Part shown: piece by piece, positions 1 to 8,520 of the stretch | Numbering within the stretch: position 1 is the stretch's first letter | Layout of the letters: every line of letters begins with the position of its first letter | From: Paenibacillus sp. SYP-B4298 | GTDB lineage: Bacteria > Bacillota > Bacilli > Paenibacillales > Paenibacillaceae | Assembly: GCF_027627475.1 (NCBI RefSeq) | Contig: NZ_CP115484.1 | Coordinates: 1,968,001 to 2,032,000 of the forward strand | DNA length: 64,000 nt | Direction of reading: 5' to 3' | Made by a program: the position numbers and the translations under genes | The notes under the pieces: model-generated | Told to the model about the DNA's origin: nothing | Seen by the model: only the letters and a program-made list of their open reading frames with translations | Database searches by the model: none

Positions 1-841
1 GAATGGCCTCCAGATTGGAGACGACGAGATCGGCGCCCATGACGGTGCCATCCTCCAGCGTCACGCCTGTTGCCCACTTGCCACGGCTGTTGATAGCCGC
101 CACGGGGGCAGAGGTTCGCACCTCGACGCCAAGCTCCTCCAGCAGCCGCAGCATGCCACGGGCAATATTGTACATGCCGCCCTCGACATAGTAGATGCCC
201 AGTCCGAGCTGTACATGAACCAACTGCGAGAGCACAGCCGGCGCGGCGTAGGGAGAGGAGCCAATATACATGATGAAAAAGTCGAACAGTTGCTTGAGCT
301 TGCTGTCCTTAAGGAAGCGCTCCGTTCCCTGATGCATCGTGCGCATCGGGTCCATGGCGAGCAGCTCCTTCAGACTGTGCAGGCTTCGCAGATCCTGCAG
401 CCCTGTCAGGCTCTTGCTATAGAAGCTCTTGGTGCACAGCTCATACATCTGCTGGCAATAATTCAGGTAATCCATGAAGCGGCTCGCATCCTCTGGCGAG
501 ACGGCGGAGAGCTGCTCCAGCATGCGAGGCAGATCCGCGGTCACATCGATGGTCGTACCGTCCTCATAGAAGGTTCGCCACTGTGGTTCGACCCGCCGCA
601 GCGTCATATAATCAGAGAGCCGTCTGCCCGCGCTGGCGAATAACTGCTCCAATACCCAGGGCATGGTCAAGATAGAAGGACCTGTATCAAACGTATAGCC
701 CATGCCGGAGCGAATATTCAGCTTGCCGCCTGCTCGCTCATTTTTCTCAAGTACGGTGACGCGGTTCCCGTCCGCGGCCAGACGAATCGCGGCGGCCAAG
801 CCACCAAGTCCTCCGCCGATGACAATAGCTTGCTTGTTCAT
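1..841 (-). CDS. crtP: CrtP/CrtN-type C30 carotenoid desaturase/oxygenase (3' end outside window)
   Basis: Partial: 280 N-terminal residues are present and the frame runs off the window start. Start ATG at 841 is preceded by a GAGAGGAGT ribosome site. The N-terminus has an FAD Rossmann motif (GGGLGG, residues about 9-14), an EKNERAGGK stretch and GPSILTMP near residue 54, typical of the phytoene desaturase/CrtN/CrtP flavoprotein family. The motifs W-R-x-F-x-x-DGTT, YIGSSPYAAPAVLS and YYVEGG resemble CrtP (4,4'-diaponeurosporene oxygenase) more than CrtN, by memory of the Staphylococcus proteins. Members act at the membrane on C30 polyenes. The divergent neighbours are a CrtQ-like glycosyltransferase and a CrtO-like acyltransferase, which supports a staphyloxanthin-like pathway. 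CrtN remains the alternative assignment because the C-terminal half is missing. Confidence 0.8.
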   Translation of the reverse strand, partial: MNKQAIVIGGGLGGLAAAIRLAADGNRVTVLEKNERAGGKLNIRSGMGYTFDTGPSILTMPWVLEQLFASAGRRLSDYMTLRRVEPQWRTFYEDGTTIDVTADLPRMLEQLSAVSPEDASRFMDYLNYCQQMYELCTKSFYSKSLTGLQDLRSLHSLKELLAMDPMRTMHQGTERFLKDSKLKQLFDFFIMYIGSSPYAAPAVLSQLVHVQLGLGIYYVEGGMYNIARGMLRLLEELGVEVRTSAPVAAINSRGKWATGVTLEDGTVMGADLVVSNLEAI

Positions 842-1077
842 AGTTATACTCCTCTCATAATAGAAAATAGAAGACCGCCGCGGCTGCGCCAGTGGATGTA
901 ACCAGCCTCAGGCTTCTTCCGTGCAATTCTATACATCTCCGTGTTACTCTATCTATTACCGGAGAAGAGACAATCTAAACTTGGTCAAAAGAATAGTAGG
1001 ACTGTTTGAACATGGTCAAGTCGGTGTACAATGCTAACAAAGGGAACTGTCAGGCAATATGGAGAGGAGGGAGCGAA

Positions 1078-2229
1078 ATGCTCATAACAACTTGTTGGAT
1101 TGTGGCGGGCTGGATATGCGGATGGCTGCTGCTATTATCGCTGCGGAGGCTGAAGCCGTCGGAGCGCGTGCCGATCCGTCTGGAGGAGCGAATATATGCG
1201 AATGGAGGCTTGAACGGTGGACATTTGCCGGCGATGTCGGTTATTATCCCGGCGCGGGACGAGGAAGCGAACATCGGGACATTGCTTGCATCGCTCGCGA
1301 AGCAATCCGTGCGCCCGTTAGAGGTGATCGTAGTCGATGACGGATCAACGGATGCGACGGCAGCCATCGCAGCCGCCCAGGGGGTGAAGGTGGTGTCCTC
1401 CGGGCTGCTTCCTCCAGGCTGGACGGGCAAAAGCTGGGCCTGCTGGCAGGGGGCCCAGATCGCAGCGGGTGAGGTGCTTATCTTTCTCGATGCCGACATC
1501 GTTATGGAGGCCGATGGACTGGAACGACTTGCTCTAGCCTTCCAGGAGCGTGGCGGATTGCTGTCCATGCAGCCGTATCACTGGATGAGGCGCCCCTATG
1601 AACGATTATCGGCTTTCTTCAACCTGATCGTGCTGTTCGCGGTGGGCAGCAGCCAGCAGCCGACCGGAGCATTTGGCCCATGCGTCATGTGCAGTCGTGA
1701 GATGTATATGGAGACGGGGGGACACCGGGCAGTGAGAGGCGAGCTGCTGGAGAATCATCAGCTCGGCTCCGTCTTCCAGCAGGATAAGCTGCCGCTAACG
1801 AACCTGCTCGGGCGAGGGATAGCAGCCTTCCGCATGTACCCCGGCGGACTCGGAGCGCTCATCAGCGGTTGGAGCAAGAGCTTCGCTGCAGGCGCCAAGG
1901 CGACCCCGCCGCTCCGCCTGCTGGCAATCAGCATCTGGGTGGCGGGAGCGGTGTCCGCTGTGACCCAGTGGTTCACGCTGGCAGAGACGCCTCCTGGCGC
2001 CGTATGGCTGGCTGCCGGATTCTACGTTGCCTATGCGGTGCAACTGATCATGCTGCTGCGTTATGCAGGCAACTTCGGGATGGCAGGTCTGTACTTCCCG
2101 GCTGCGCTGCTCGTCTTCCTCTACGTCTTTGTGGTGTCCGCTTATCAGACCTTTGCCCGTGGCACTGTGAGCTGGAAGGGGCGCAGCCTGGATACTGGCA
2201 AGGATGTCGGCGGGGGGAAGAGGCGATAA
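1078..2229 (+). CDS. crtQ: GT2 glycosyltransferase, CrtQ-like (carotenoid glycosylation)
   Basis: 383 residues. ATG 1078 is chosen because GGAGAGGAGGG lies just upstream; an in-frame TTG at 1006 has no ribosome site. A hydrophobic N-terminal segment is followed by a GT-A fold: SVIIPARDEE near residue 51, VVDDGST near residue 85 and FLDADI near residue 136 are the nucleotide-sugar and metal-binding motifs of family 2 transferases. Three or four hydrophobic segments follow residue 270. The size and membrane layout fit 4,4'-diaponeurosporenoate glycosyltransferase (CrtQ), which adds glucose to a C30 carotenoid acid. The stop codon overlaps the next gene start (TAATG), so the two are co-translated. 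Specificity is inferred from the neighbours; a generic membrane GT2 is the alternative. Confidence 0.82.
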   Translation: MLITTCWIVAGWICGWLLLLSLRRLKPSERVPIRLEERIYANGGLNGGHLPAMSVIIPARDEEANIGTLLASLAKQSVRPLEVIVVDDGSTDATAAIAAAQGVKVVSSGLLPPGWTGKSWACWQGAQIAAGEVLIFLDADIVMEADGLERLALAFQERGGLLSMQPYHWMRRPYERLSAFFNLIVLFAVGSSQQPTGAFGPCVMCSREMYMETGGHRAVRGELLENHQLGSVFQQDKLPLTNLLGRGIAAFRMYPGGLGALISGWSKSFAAGAKATPPLRLLAISIWVAGAVSAVTQWFTLAETPPGAVWLAAGFYVAYAVQLIMLLRYAGNFGMAGLYFPAALLVFLYVFVVSAYQTFARGTVSWKGRSLDTGKDVGGGKRR

Positions 2230-2921
2230 TGGGCTCCCCTGCATGGACGATAGCCATGAATGCGGTGGCCTGGCTGGCTGTGCATCTGGGAACCGCATAT
2301 AGCTGCTCCCGTATGCCGCACCGTTGGTTCGACCGGGCGACTACGGCTTCGACGGGCAGGCGGACTGGCACGTCAAGCCCTGCCGCACAACGCTCTGCCT
2401 GGGCGCAGCCGCGCTCAGGCCAGCAGTGCCAGAAGTGGCCGGCGCTGCGGCCAACCGCCGCGGACGCAGCTATGGAGCGGCGAGAGCCATACGGGGATGC
2501 GCAGGCAACCGCTGCACCTGTCGCGCTAGGCGTGCAGACAGAATGGGGCCTATGCCCGGCGCGTCGATCACGGCTAGCGAGAGGGGCTCGTGAAGAACAA
2601 TTCTATGAGCGGGCACTGCGCATTCGAAGTTGGAAGGATCGCGTGCCTGAGCTGGGCGATCTGTTTCCTGGCGGTCTCTCGAAGCAGCGCCTCTACGGCT
2701 ACAGCCGCGAGGCGCTGCTTCGCTTTGCGGCAGAGACGCGGCGCGGCGAGCTGACACATTGGCTAGCTATGCTGCCATCGCCATTATTTTTCCTGTGGAA
2801 CAGCGCTCCAAGCGGCTGGCTCATGGTGGGCTATGCACTCGCAGCGAACCTGCCGTTCATTGCTATACAGCGCTACAACCGCCGCCGCTTGCTGCGTGTG
2901 GTGGAACGGAGACGCACATGA
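2229..2921 (+). CDS. crtO: CrtO-like glycosyl-4,4'-diaponeurosporenoate acyltransferase with an internal insert
   Basis: 230 residues, overlapping the glycosyltransferase stop by one base. The C-terminal 105 residues match the CrtO pattern: YERALRIRSWKDR, a GGLSK motif, ETRRGELTHW, a hydrophobic LPSPLFFLW segment and NLPFIAIQRYNR-RL. The N-terminal hydrophobic helix ending PHRWF also matches. CrtO would attach a fatty acyl chain to the carotenoid glucoside at the membrane. Odd: family members are about 165-185 residues, and here residues about 35-120 form an Ala/Arg/Gln-rich stretch with no resemblance to the family, although the frame stays open throughout. This may be an in-frame insertion, a pair of compensating frameshifts or a lineage-specific linker. 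Function of this copy is therefore uncertain. Confidence 0.75.
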   Translation: MGSPAWTIAMNAVAWLAVHLGTAYSCSRMPHRWFDRATTASTGRRTGTSSPAAQRSAWAQPRSGQQCQKWPALRPTAADAAMERREPYGDAQATAAPVALGVQTEWGLCPARRSRLARGAREEQFYERALRIRSWKDRVPELGDLFPGGLSKQRLYGYSREALLRFAAETRRGELTHWLAMLPSPLFFLWNSAPSGWLMVGYALAANLPFIAIQRYNRRRLLRVVERRRT

Positions 2922-2938
2922 GAGGGGCGGAAGATGGA

Positions 2939-2964
2939 GAGCAGGGCAATGGAGCAGGGCAATG
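2939..2964. repeat. Tandem direct repeat of a 13-base unit
   Basis: GAGCAGGGCAATG occurs twice back to back just after the acyltransferase gene and before its hairpin. Too short to be a mobile element; it looks like a local slippage duplication. Confidence 0.8.
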
Positions 2965-2969
2965 GGGAA

Positions 2970-3010
2970 CTCTTGTGTACGGGCAAGCTGACTTGCCCGT
3001 ACCACAAGAG
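2970..3010. terminator. Long hairpin ending the carotenoid transcription unit (no U-tract)
   Basis: CTCTTGTG then TACGGGCAAG (2970-2987), loop CTGA, then CTTGCCCGTA, one bulged C, CACAAGAG (2992-3010): an 18-pair stem. There is no T-run after it, so it is either a factor-dependent terminator or a transcript-end stabiliser. The rest of 2922-3211 shows no gene. Confidence 0.6.
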
Positions 3011-3211
3011 CGTGAAGCCCCTGCCCTGATCGCTCTAACGTATGGATAAGTTGCAGTTGACGGTTATCTGTCCTATCGCATATGATGATGAAATATTAGA
3101 GGCTCGCGCTGTTTGCCAGGGGAGAGGCACACCGTATTGTCTCAAAACCAACTATTTATATGTGAAAAGTAATAATATGAAACATTTTCTTATAAGAGAG
3201 GATGAGCCAGC

Positions 3212-4102
3212 ATGAATATTGAGAACATTGAGGCCTTTGTCCATGTCATTCATTTCAATAGCTTCAACAAAGCAGCAGAGGCATTGTTCCTGTCTCAGCC
3301 TTCTGTTAGTGCGCGTATCCAGTCATTGGAGCGGGAGCTGGATGTGAAGCTGTTCGACCGGCTTGGCAAGCAGTTCACGCTGACGGAGAAGGGCAAGCAG
3401 TTCCTGCCGTATGCCCAGCAGATCCTGCAGTCCTACAAGAAAGGTAAGCAGCAGTTAAAGTATCAGCAGACATGGCATGAGCTGCGTATCGGGTGCTCGG
3501 TATCGGCTGCCAGCTACCTGCTCCCCGCGATACTGTCGAAGCTGCGCCAAACCCACCCACTCCTGCGGATCAAGCTTGTGACCGCCTCCAGCGAGACCAT
3601 CACGAAGCTTCTGCAGGAGAAGGAGGTGGATGTGGGCTTCGTGCGCAATATCAGCCATCCCTTTCTCGATTCCTTGTTGTTCTACGAAGACAAGATCAGC
3701 CTCTATGTATACAAGGACCATCCATTTGCCCGCCGCAGCGAGGTGGCGATGGAGGAGATCGGAGGCGAGCCGCTGATCTTTTTCGAGTGCGGTTCGCTCG
3801 ATTGGATGAGACTGCATCGTATCTTCGAGACACTGGATCATCGTCCGCATATCCAGTACGAGCTGGATAATCTGGAGACGGCCAAAAAGCTGATCATATC
3901 AGGGATGGGCATCGGCTTCCTGCCAGAGCTGTGTGCAGCCAGGGAAGCGGAGGAGGGGCACATCATTCCGGTAGTCGTGCCGTCACTCGGTCTGCAGAGC
4001 TTGCGAACGCATCTACTGACACTCAAGGGCGAGCAGAGCGAGCTGTCACGCACGCTGCTGCACCTGAGCAAGCATTTGCCGCAGTCTTATAGAACTCTTT
4101 GA
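3212..4102 (+). CDS. ytlI: LysR-type regulator, YtlI-like, of the sulfur operon
   Basis: 296 residues. Start ATG 3212 has GAGAGGATGAG upstream. The N-terminus carries the LysR winged helix-turn-helix (residues about 3-60: FNKAAEALFLSQPSVSARIQSLERELDVKLFDR split over helices 2-3), followed by a two-lobed effector domain from about residue 90. It is transcribed in the same direction as, and 150 bases upstream of, the ABC/monooxygenase operon. In Bacillus subtilis the LysR protein YtlI activates the equivalent ytmI operon when sulfur is short. The position and operon content support the same role here; a CysL-like sulfur regulator is the main alternative. Confidence 0.78.
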   Translation: MNIENIEAFVHVIHFNSFNKAAEALFLSQPSVSARIQSLERELDVKLFDRLGKQFTLTEKGKQFLPYAQQILQSYKKGKQQLKYQQTWHELRIGCSVSAASYLLPAILSKLRQTHPLLRIKLVTASSETITKLLQEKEVDVGFVRNISHPFLDSLLFYEDKISLYVYKDHPFARRSEVAMEEIGGEPLIFFECGSLDWMRLHRIFETLDHRPHIQYELDNLETAKKLIISGMGIGFLPELCAAREAEEGHIIPVVVPSLGLQSLRTHLLTLKGEQSELSRTLLHLSKHLPQSYRTL

Positions 4103-4134
4103 TGCATGAATAGAAAAACTCGATTGAAACACGA

Positions 4135-4163
4135 TTGACCATGAACGATGCAGGTGATAGAAT
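4135..4163 (+). promoter_or_regulatory. SigA-type promoter of the sulfur operon
   Basis: TTGACC (4135-4140), 17-base spacer, TAGAAT (4158-4163), with TG one base before the -10 (extended -10). It lies in the gap between the LysR gene and the binding-protein gene. Confidence 0.75.
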
Positions 4164-4172
4164 TTTCTCAAG

Positions 4173-4200
4173 TTAATCCGATTAAACAGATTGGTTTAAT
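4173..4200. promoter_or_regulatory. Overlapping inverted repeats in the operon leader (candidate operator or hairpin)
   Basis: Two perfect dyads sit directly after the promoter: TTAATC-C-GATTAA (4173-4185) and ATTAAAC-N6-GTTTAAT (4181-4200). They share bases, so only one can form at a time. The location just downstream of the predicted start of transcription suggests a repressor/activator site or a leader hairpin. Confidence 0.55.
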
Positions 4201-4252
4201 TAATTCTAACGGATGGTAATTCCTGCATTCATGCCTAGAGGGGGAAATGAAG

Positions 4253-5110
4253 ATGAAAACATGGTCTACACTTACAACAGCGCTAGTCGCATTGATGCTG
4301 GTGCTATCCGGCTGCGGAGCTTCCGCCAGTGAGACATCATCGTCGCAAGCGTCCGGTACAGGAAGCAACGTTGCGAGCCAAAGCGTGAAGAAGATTGTCG
4401 TAGGCACGGGAACACAATTTCCCAATGTATGCTTTATTGATGAGAACGGCAAGTTGACTGGCTTCGACGTCGAGTTGGTGAAGGAGCTGGACAAACGTCT
4501 GCCGGAATATGAATTCGAGTTCAAGACGATGGATTTCGCCAACCTGCTGCTTAGTCTGGAGACGAATAAGATTGACTTCGTCGCTCATCAGATGGAGAAA
4601 AATCCGTATCGTGAAGAAAAGTATCTGTTCAACAAGGAGCCATACAGCATCTTCCTGAGCAAGGTTGCGGTGGACAAAACGAATGACTCTGTTCAATCCA
4701 TTGATGATCTGAAGGGCAAAAAGGTCTATACTGGCGCGACCAGCAATCAGGCGTTCTTCCTCCAGCAATACAATAAGGAGCATAACGATGCGTTGGAGAT
4801 TGTCTACTCGAGCGGGGCGGCCAATGATCTGGTTAATCTCATTCAGAGCAAACGGGTAGATGCGACACTGATGACCGATTTCGCGCTTCGCTTCTACGTT
4901 GGGGCGGACGGGGAGCCTGCGCTCAAGACGGTAGGCGAGCCACTGATTCAATCGGATGTGCTGTTCGTCCTGCGCAAGGATAGCCAGGAGTTGGCCGATG
5001 CGCTGGATAAGGCGATCAAGGAAACGAAAGCGGACGGAACCTTGGCCAAGCTAAGCATTGAATGGCTGGGTGAGGATTTTACGAAGGGTCTGGACGAAGT
5101 GCAAAAATAA
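4253..5110 (+). CDS. Cystine/S-substituted cysteine ABC transporter binding lipoprotein (TcyJ/TcyK type)
   Basis: 285 residues. GAGGGGG lies eight bases before ATG 4253 but only two before ATG 4247, so 4253 is preferred. Signal peptide with lipobox LSGC (Cys about 21), then a family 3 amino-acid-binding domain: VVGTGTQFPNVCFIDENGKL-type entry strand, GFDVELVKEL, and a D-F-A-N-L-L region. It captures the substrate outside the membrane and delivers it to the two permeases that follow. Bacillus subtilis has two binding proteins (TcyJ, TcyK) in this operon, this strain only one. Cystine and S-substituted cysteines are the likely ligands, by operon context. Confidence 0.83.
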   Translation: MKTWSTLTTALVALMLVLSGCGASASETSSSQASGTGSNVASQSVKKIVVGTGTQFPNVCFIDENGKLTGFDVELVKELDKRLPEYEFEFKTMDFANLLLSLETNKIDFVAHQMEKNPYREEKYLFNKEPYSIFLSKVAVDKTNDSVQSIDDLKGKKVYTGATSNQAFFLQQYNKEHNDALEIVYSSGAANDLVNLIQSKRVDATLMTDFALRFYVGADGEPALKTVGEPLIQSDVLFVLRKDSQELADALDKAIKETKADGTLAKLSIEWLGEDFTKGLDEVQK

Positions 5111-5197
5111 ATGACAGAACCGCATTCGTGTGACGGCTTGAATGGTCCTCGACCTGCCAGTCTGATTATGCGGCGTGAAATAGGAGGCGGCTAGGGC

Positions 5198-5965
5198 ATG
5201 GGCAGAGGGTTTGACCTGAATTATGTATATCAATTTATTCCGAAGCTGCTTGCTTATCTTGAAATTACACTGCTGATCGTCGCTGCCTCGATGGTGCTGG
5301 GTATTATGGTCGGATTGATCGTCGCATTGCCGAGACTCTACAACATTCCTGTACTGCGGCGTTTGTCCGCCATCTATGTCTCGTTCTTTCGCGGGACGCC
5401 GATATTGATTCAGTTATTCCTGATCTATTACGGTTTGCCTGAGCTGCTCAAGGGCATTCATCTGGATCTATCGAAGATGCCGGTGCTGGTCTATGTCATT
5501 GTCACGTATGGCTTGCATAGCGGGGCCTTTATCTCAGAAGCAATCCGTGGCGCGGTCGGCGCGGTCGATCGCGGGCAGGTAGAGGCGGCTTATGCGATCG
5601 GGATGTCCGGCTTTGAGGCCTTTACCCGCATCGTGCTGCCGCAAGCCGCAGCCGTATCGCTGCCGGTGTTTGCCAATCTGGTCATTGCCAACCTGAAGGA
5701 CACGTCGCTCGCCTTTACATTGGGCGTTATGGAGATGACCGGCAAGTCGCAGACGCTTGGCATGGCGACACAGCATTTTGTTGAAGTGTATATCGCGCTG
5801 TCTCTGATCTACTTTGCTATCAGCATGCTGTTGGAGAGGTTGTTCCTTCTGGCGGAGCGTCGGCTGCTGCGCTACGAGCCGGGGCTGAGCACGACGGCGA
5901 CCAAGCGCACCCTGCTGCAAAGCCTGTTCGTGCCGCAATGGAAGAAGGGAGGGGAGCAGCTATGA
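5198..5965 (+). CDS. tcyL: Amino acid ABC transporter permease, TcyL-like
   Basis: 255 residues, five or so membrane segments, with the His/Glu/Gln-permease family entry FFRGTPILIQLFL and the EAA cytoplasmic loop ([24 protein letters not shown], written here only as its ends EAAYAIG and VLPQA) that contacts the ATPase. AGGAGG precedes ATG 5198. It forms a heterodimeric channel with the next gene product; their EAA-loop DNA is nearly identical, suggesting a tandem duplication. The gene stop overlaps the next start (ATGA). Substrate assigned from the operon, not from sequence. Confidence 0.85.
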   Translation: MGRGFDLNYVYQFIPKLLAYLEITLLIVAASMVLGIMVGLIVALPRLYNIPVLRRLSAIYVSFFRGTPILIQLFLIYYGLPELLKGIHLDLSKMPVLVYVIVTYGLHSGAFISEAIRGAVGAVDRGQVEAAYAIGMSGFEAFTRIVLPQAAAVSLPVFANLVIANLKDTSLAFTLGVMEMTGKSQTLGMATQHFVEVYIALSLIYFAISMLLERLFLLAERRLLRYEPGLSTTATKRTLLQSLFVPQWKKGGEQL

Positions 5966-6672
5966 GCATCGATCCGGGATTTATATGGACAGCGTTCGTC
6001 AAGCTGTTCGCTGCGCTGCCGATGACGCTGCTCATTACAGCCAGCTCCGTGCTTGTCGGCTTGCTGATCGGAACGGCTGTTGCGCTGCTTCGCATCTATA
6101 AGGTGCCCGTGCTGCAGCATCTCGCAGCCTTTTATGTCACCTTCATTCGCGGGACGCCGATGCTGATGCACCTGTTCCTGGTTTATTTCGGCCTGCCGGT
6201 GTTGATCGATGCGGTGTCTGGAGCGCTCGGGCTAGCGTTCACCTCCGGCCAGATTCCGGTGCTGTATTTTGTACTGATTGCCTTCTCGCTCACCTCGGGC
6301 GCCTATCAAGCAGAGATTGTGCGCTCCGGCATTCTTGCGATCGACCGCGGGCAGGTGGAGGCGGCCTATGCGATCGGGATGACGACCCGCCAGACGCTGG
6401 CGCGTATCGTCCTGCCGCAAGCCTTGGCCGTTAGCCTGCCGCATTTGTCCAATTCGTTGATCGGGATGCTGCATGGCTCCACACTGGCCTTCACGGTTAC
6501 TGCCGTCGAAATTTTCTCGCAGGCCAATATTGTGGCAGCTACCAACTGGAAGTTTTTCGAAGCGTTTATAGCAGCCGCCTTGATCTATTGGGGCATTACC
6601 GTACTTATTGAGAAAAGCGTCGGCTTGGTGGAGAAAAAAATCAGCATCTACAACCGGGGGGGAGTCGCATGA
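5962..6672 (+). CDS. tcyM: Amino acid ABC transporter permease, TcyM-like
   Basis: 236 residues. ATG 5962 follows GGGAGGGGAGC and overlaps the previous stop by four bases. Same fold as its neighbour: [17 protein letters not shown] near residue 66 and the [10 protein letters not shown] loop near residue 135. It is the second half of the membrane channel of the cystine-type importer. Its own stop overlaps the ATPase start (ATGA), so channel and ATPase are translationally coupled. Confidence 0.85.
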   Translation: MSIDPGFIWTAFVKLFAALPMTLLITASSVLVGLLIGTAVALLRIYKVPVLQHLAAFYVTFIRGTPMLMHLFLVYFGLPVLIDAVSGALGLAFTSGQIPVLYFVLIAFSLTSGAYQAEIVRSGILAIDRGQVEAAYAIGMTTRQTLARIVLPQALAVSLPHLSNSLIGMLHGSTLAFTVTAVEIFSQANIVAATNWKFFEAFIAAALIYWGITVLIEKSVGLVEKKISIYNRGGVA

Positions 6673-7421
6673 TCAAGCTGAGCGGCATTCAAAAAGCTTT
6701 TGGCAAGCAGCAGGTGCTCAAAGGAATCGATCTGACGGTCGAGCAGGGAGATGTTGTTGCCATTCTCGGGCCGAGCGGCTCAGGCAAGACAACACTGCTG
6801 CGTTGCATCAATTTCCTGGAGCGCCCGGATGCGGGAGAGCTGGCGATTCAGACCCTCAAGGTCGAATGCAGCAAGGCGAGCAAGCAGGAAATCTATGAGC
6901 TGCGTCGCAAGACGGCGATGGTCTTCCAGAACTACAATCTGTTCAAGCATAAGACAGCACTTGAGAATGTCATGGAAGGTCTCGTCATCGTACAGAAGCT
7001 GCCGAAGCGGCAAGCGCATGAACTGGCGGTGCTGGCGCTTACGAAGGTAGGACTGGGCGCCAAATTAAACGAGTATCCAAGTCGGCTGTCCGGCGGGCAG
7101 CAACAGCGTGTCGGCATCGCTCGTGCGCTGGCGCTTAACCCTGAGGTCATTCTGTTCGATGAGCCGACGTCAGCGCTTGACCCGGAGCTGGTAGGCGAGG
7201 TGCTGGCGGTCATTCGCAATCTTGCACGCGAAGGCATCACGATGATCATTGTGACGCATGAGATGGCCTTTGCGCGCGATGTCGCCACGCATGTGGTCTT
7301 CATGGATGGCGGCGTGGTGGTAGAAGAAGGAGCGCCGCATGAGCTGTTCGGGCAGCCCAAGGAGGAGCGGACGCAGCAATTTCTCAAGCGGAGCATACAA
7401 GAGTGGAGTTATTCCATATAG
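6669..7421 (+). CDS. tcyN: Amino acid ABC transporter ATPase, TcyN-like
   Basis: 250 residues. Walker [10 protein letters not shown] near residue 36, Q-loop FQNYNLF near residue 88, signature LSGGQQQR near residue 140, Walker [13 protein letters not shown] near residue 160 and the switch His in VTHEM near residue 198. This is a complete polar-amino-acid ABC ATPase on the cytoplasmic face. It is the only ABC ATPase gene in the window; the sugar ABC transporters elsewhere have none. Confidence 0.88.
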   Translation: MIKLSGIQKAFGKQQVLKGIDLTVEQGDVVAILGPSGSGKTTLLRCINFLERPDAGELAIQTLKVECSKASKQEIYELRRKTAMVFQNYNLFKHKTALENVMEGLVIVQKLPKRQAHELAVLALTKVGLGAKLNEYPSRLSGGQQQRVGIARALALNPEVILFDEPTSALDPELVGEVLAVIRNLAREGITMIIVTHEMAFARDVATHVVFMDGGVVVEEGAPHELFGQPKEERTQQFLKRSIQEWSYSI

Positions 7422-7444
7422 GCAGATAGAGAGGAGAAGGGACG

Positions 7445-8464
7445 ATGGCGCTTAAACTCAGTATTTTGGATCAGAGTCCAATCTATGAAGGGGAGACGGC
7501 AGAGGACGCGCTGCACCACACGGTACGGCTTGCCCAACTGGCGGAGGAGCTTGGCTATCACCGCTTCTGGGTATCGGAGCATCATGATTCTGATTATGTG
7601 GCAGGCTCGTCGCCAGAGGTGCTGATTGCTTACCTGTTAGCCCATACGAAGCATATCCGTATCGGCTCCGGGGGCGTTATGCTCCAGCATTACAGTCCAT
7701 ACAAGGTGGCGGAAAACTTCAATCTGCTCTCAGCACTCGCTCCGGGACGTGTCGATCTGGGCATCGGGAGAGCGCCTGGAGGCCTGCCCCGCTCGACAAG
7801 AGCGCTCCAGCATGGCATAGCGGAGCCGCAGGAGCTGCCTGCGAAGCTGCGGGAGCTGCAACAGTATGTGGACAATAAGCTGGCGGCGGAGCATCCGCTG
7901 TATGGACTGCGGGCGACGCCGCTGCCTGCGCAGCCGCCCAAGGTGTATGTGCTGGGGACGAGTACAGGCAGCGCAGAGATTGCTGCTGAGTCAGGCTACC
8001 CCTATGTGTTCTCCCAGTTCATCAACAATGATCCTGAGGCCGCCCGTCAGGCATTTGAGGTGTATCGTGATAGATTCATCCCGGCTCGGGGCAACGAGCC
8101 AACTTCAATATTGGCGGTCTCGGCTATTATAGCCGACACAGATGAGGAAGCTGCCGAGCTGTCCACCCAGCATAAGCTGGTCAAGATTCATCTGCAGAGC
8201 GGCAAGACGCTGACAGTGGCGAATATCGAGCATGCGCAGGAGTACGGCAAGCAGAGCAATGAGCCGTTCACGATTGAGGAGCAGGTGCCAGAGATTATCA
8301 AGGGCTCGAAGGAGACGGTGCGGAGCCGGCTGCTGGAGCTGCAGCAGACATACGGTGTTGAGGAGATCATCATCACGACCGCGCTCAAAAGCTTCGCAAG
8401 CCGCGTCCACTCCTACAAGCTGTTGAAGGAAGCGTTCAGGGAGGCAGCCAGCAGCGCGAATTAG
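7445..8464 (+). CDS. ytmO: LLM-class flavin monooxygenase, YtmO-like
   Basis: 339 residues; GAGAGGAGAAGGG precedes ATG 7445. Luciferase-like fold from the first residues: LSILDQSP, FWVSEHHDS near residue 41, RIGSGGVMLQHYSPYKVAE near residue 70 and LGIGRAPGG near residue 106. These enzymes use reduced FMN and oxygen. In the equivalent Bacillus operon YtmO sits between the ABC importer and the sulfur-handling enzymes, and flavin monooxygenases of such operons cleave C-S bonds of N-acetylated S-alkyl cysteines. Which of the two monooxygenases of this operon does that step cannot be told from sequence. Confidence 0.82.
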   Translation: MALKLSILDQSPIYEGETAEDALHHTVRLAQLAEELGYHRFWVSEHHDSDYVAGSSPEVLIAYLLAHTKHIRIGSGGVMLQHYSPYKVAENFNLLSALAPGRVDLGIGRAPGGLPRSTRALQHGIAEPQELPAKLRELQQYVDNKLAAEHPLYGLRATPLPAQPPKVYVLGTSTGSAEIAAESGYPYVFSQFINNDPEAARQAFEVYRDRFIPARGNEPTSILAVSAIIADTDEEAAELSTQHKLVKIHLQSGKTLTVANIEHAQEYGKQSNEPFTIEEQVPEIIKGSKETVRSRLLELQQTYGVEEIIITTALKSFASRVHSYKLLKEAFREAASSAN

Positions 8465-8520
8465 CGCTCGTATGTGGGAATGATGCCAGACGAGACCGCA
8501 ATGGATAGGAGGAGTAGCGG

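Noticed and set aside
1006-1032. TTGAAC...TACAAT as a promoter of the glycosyltransferase gene
   Set aside because: Spacer is only 15 bases and no extended -10 is present, so it was not listed as a feature.
2338-2600. Simple frameshift in the CrtO-like gene
   Set aside because: Neither of the other two frames in this stretch restores family-like sequence, so a single frameshift does not explain the odd segment.
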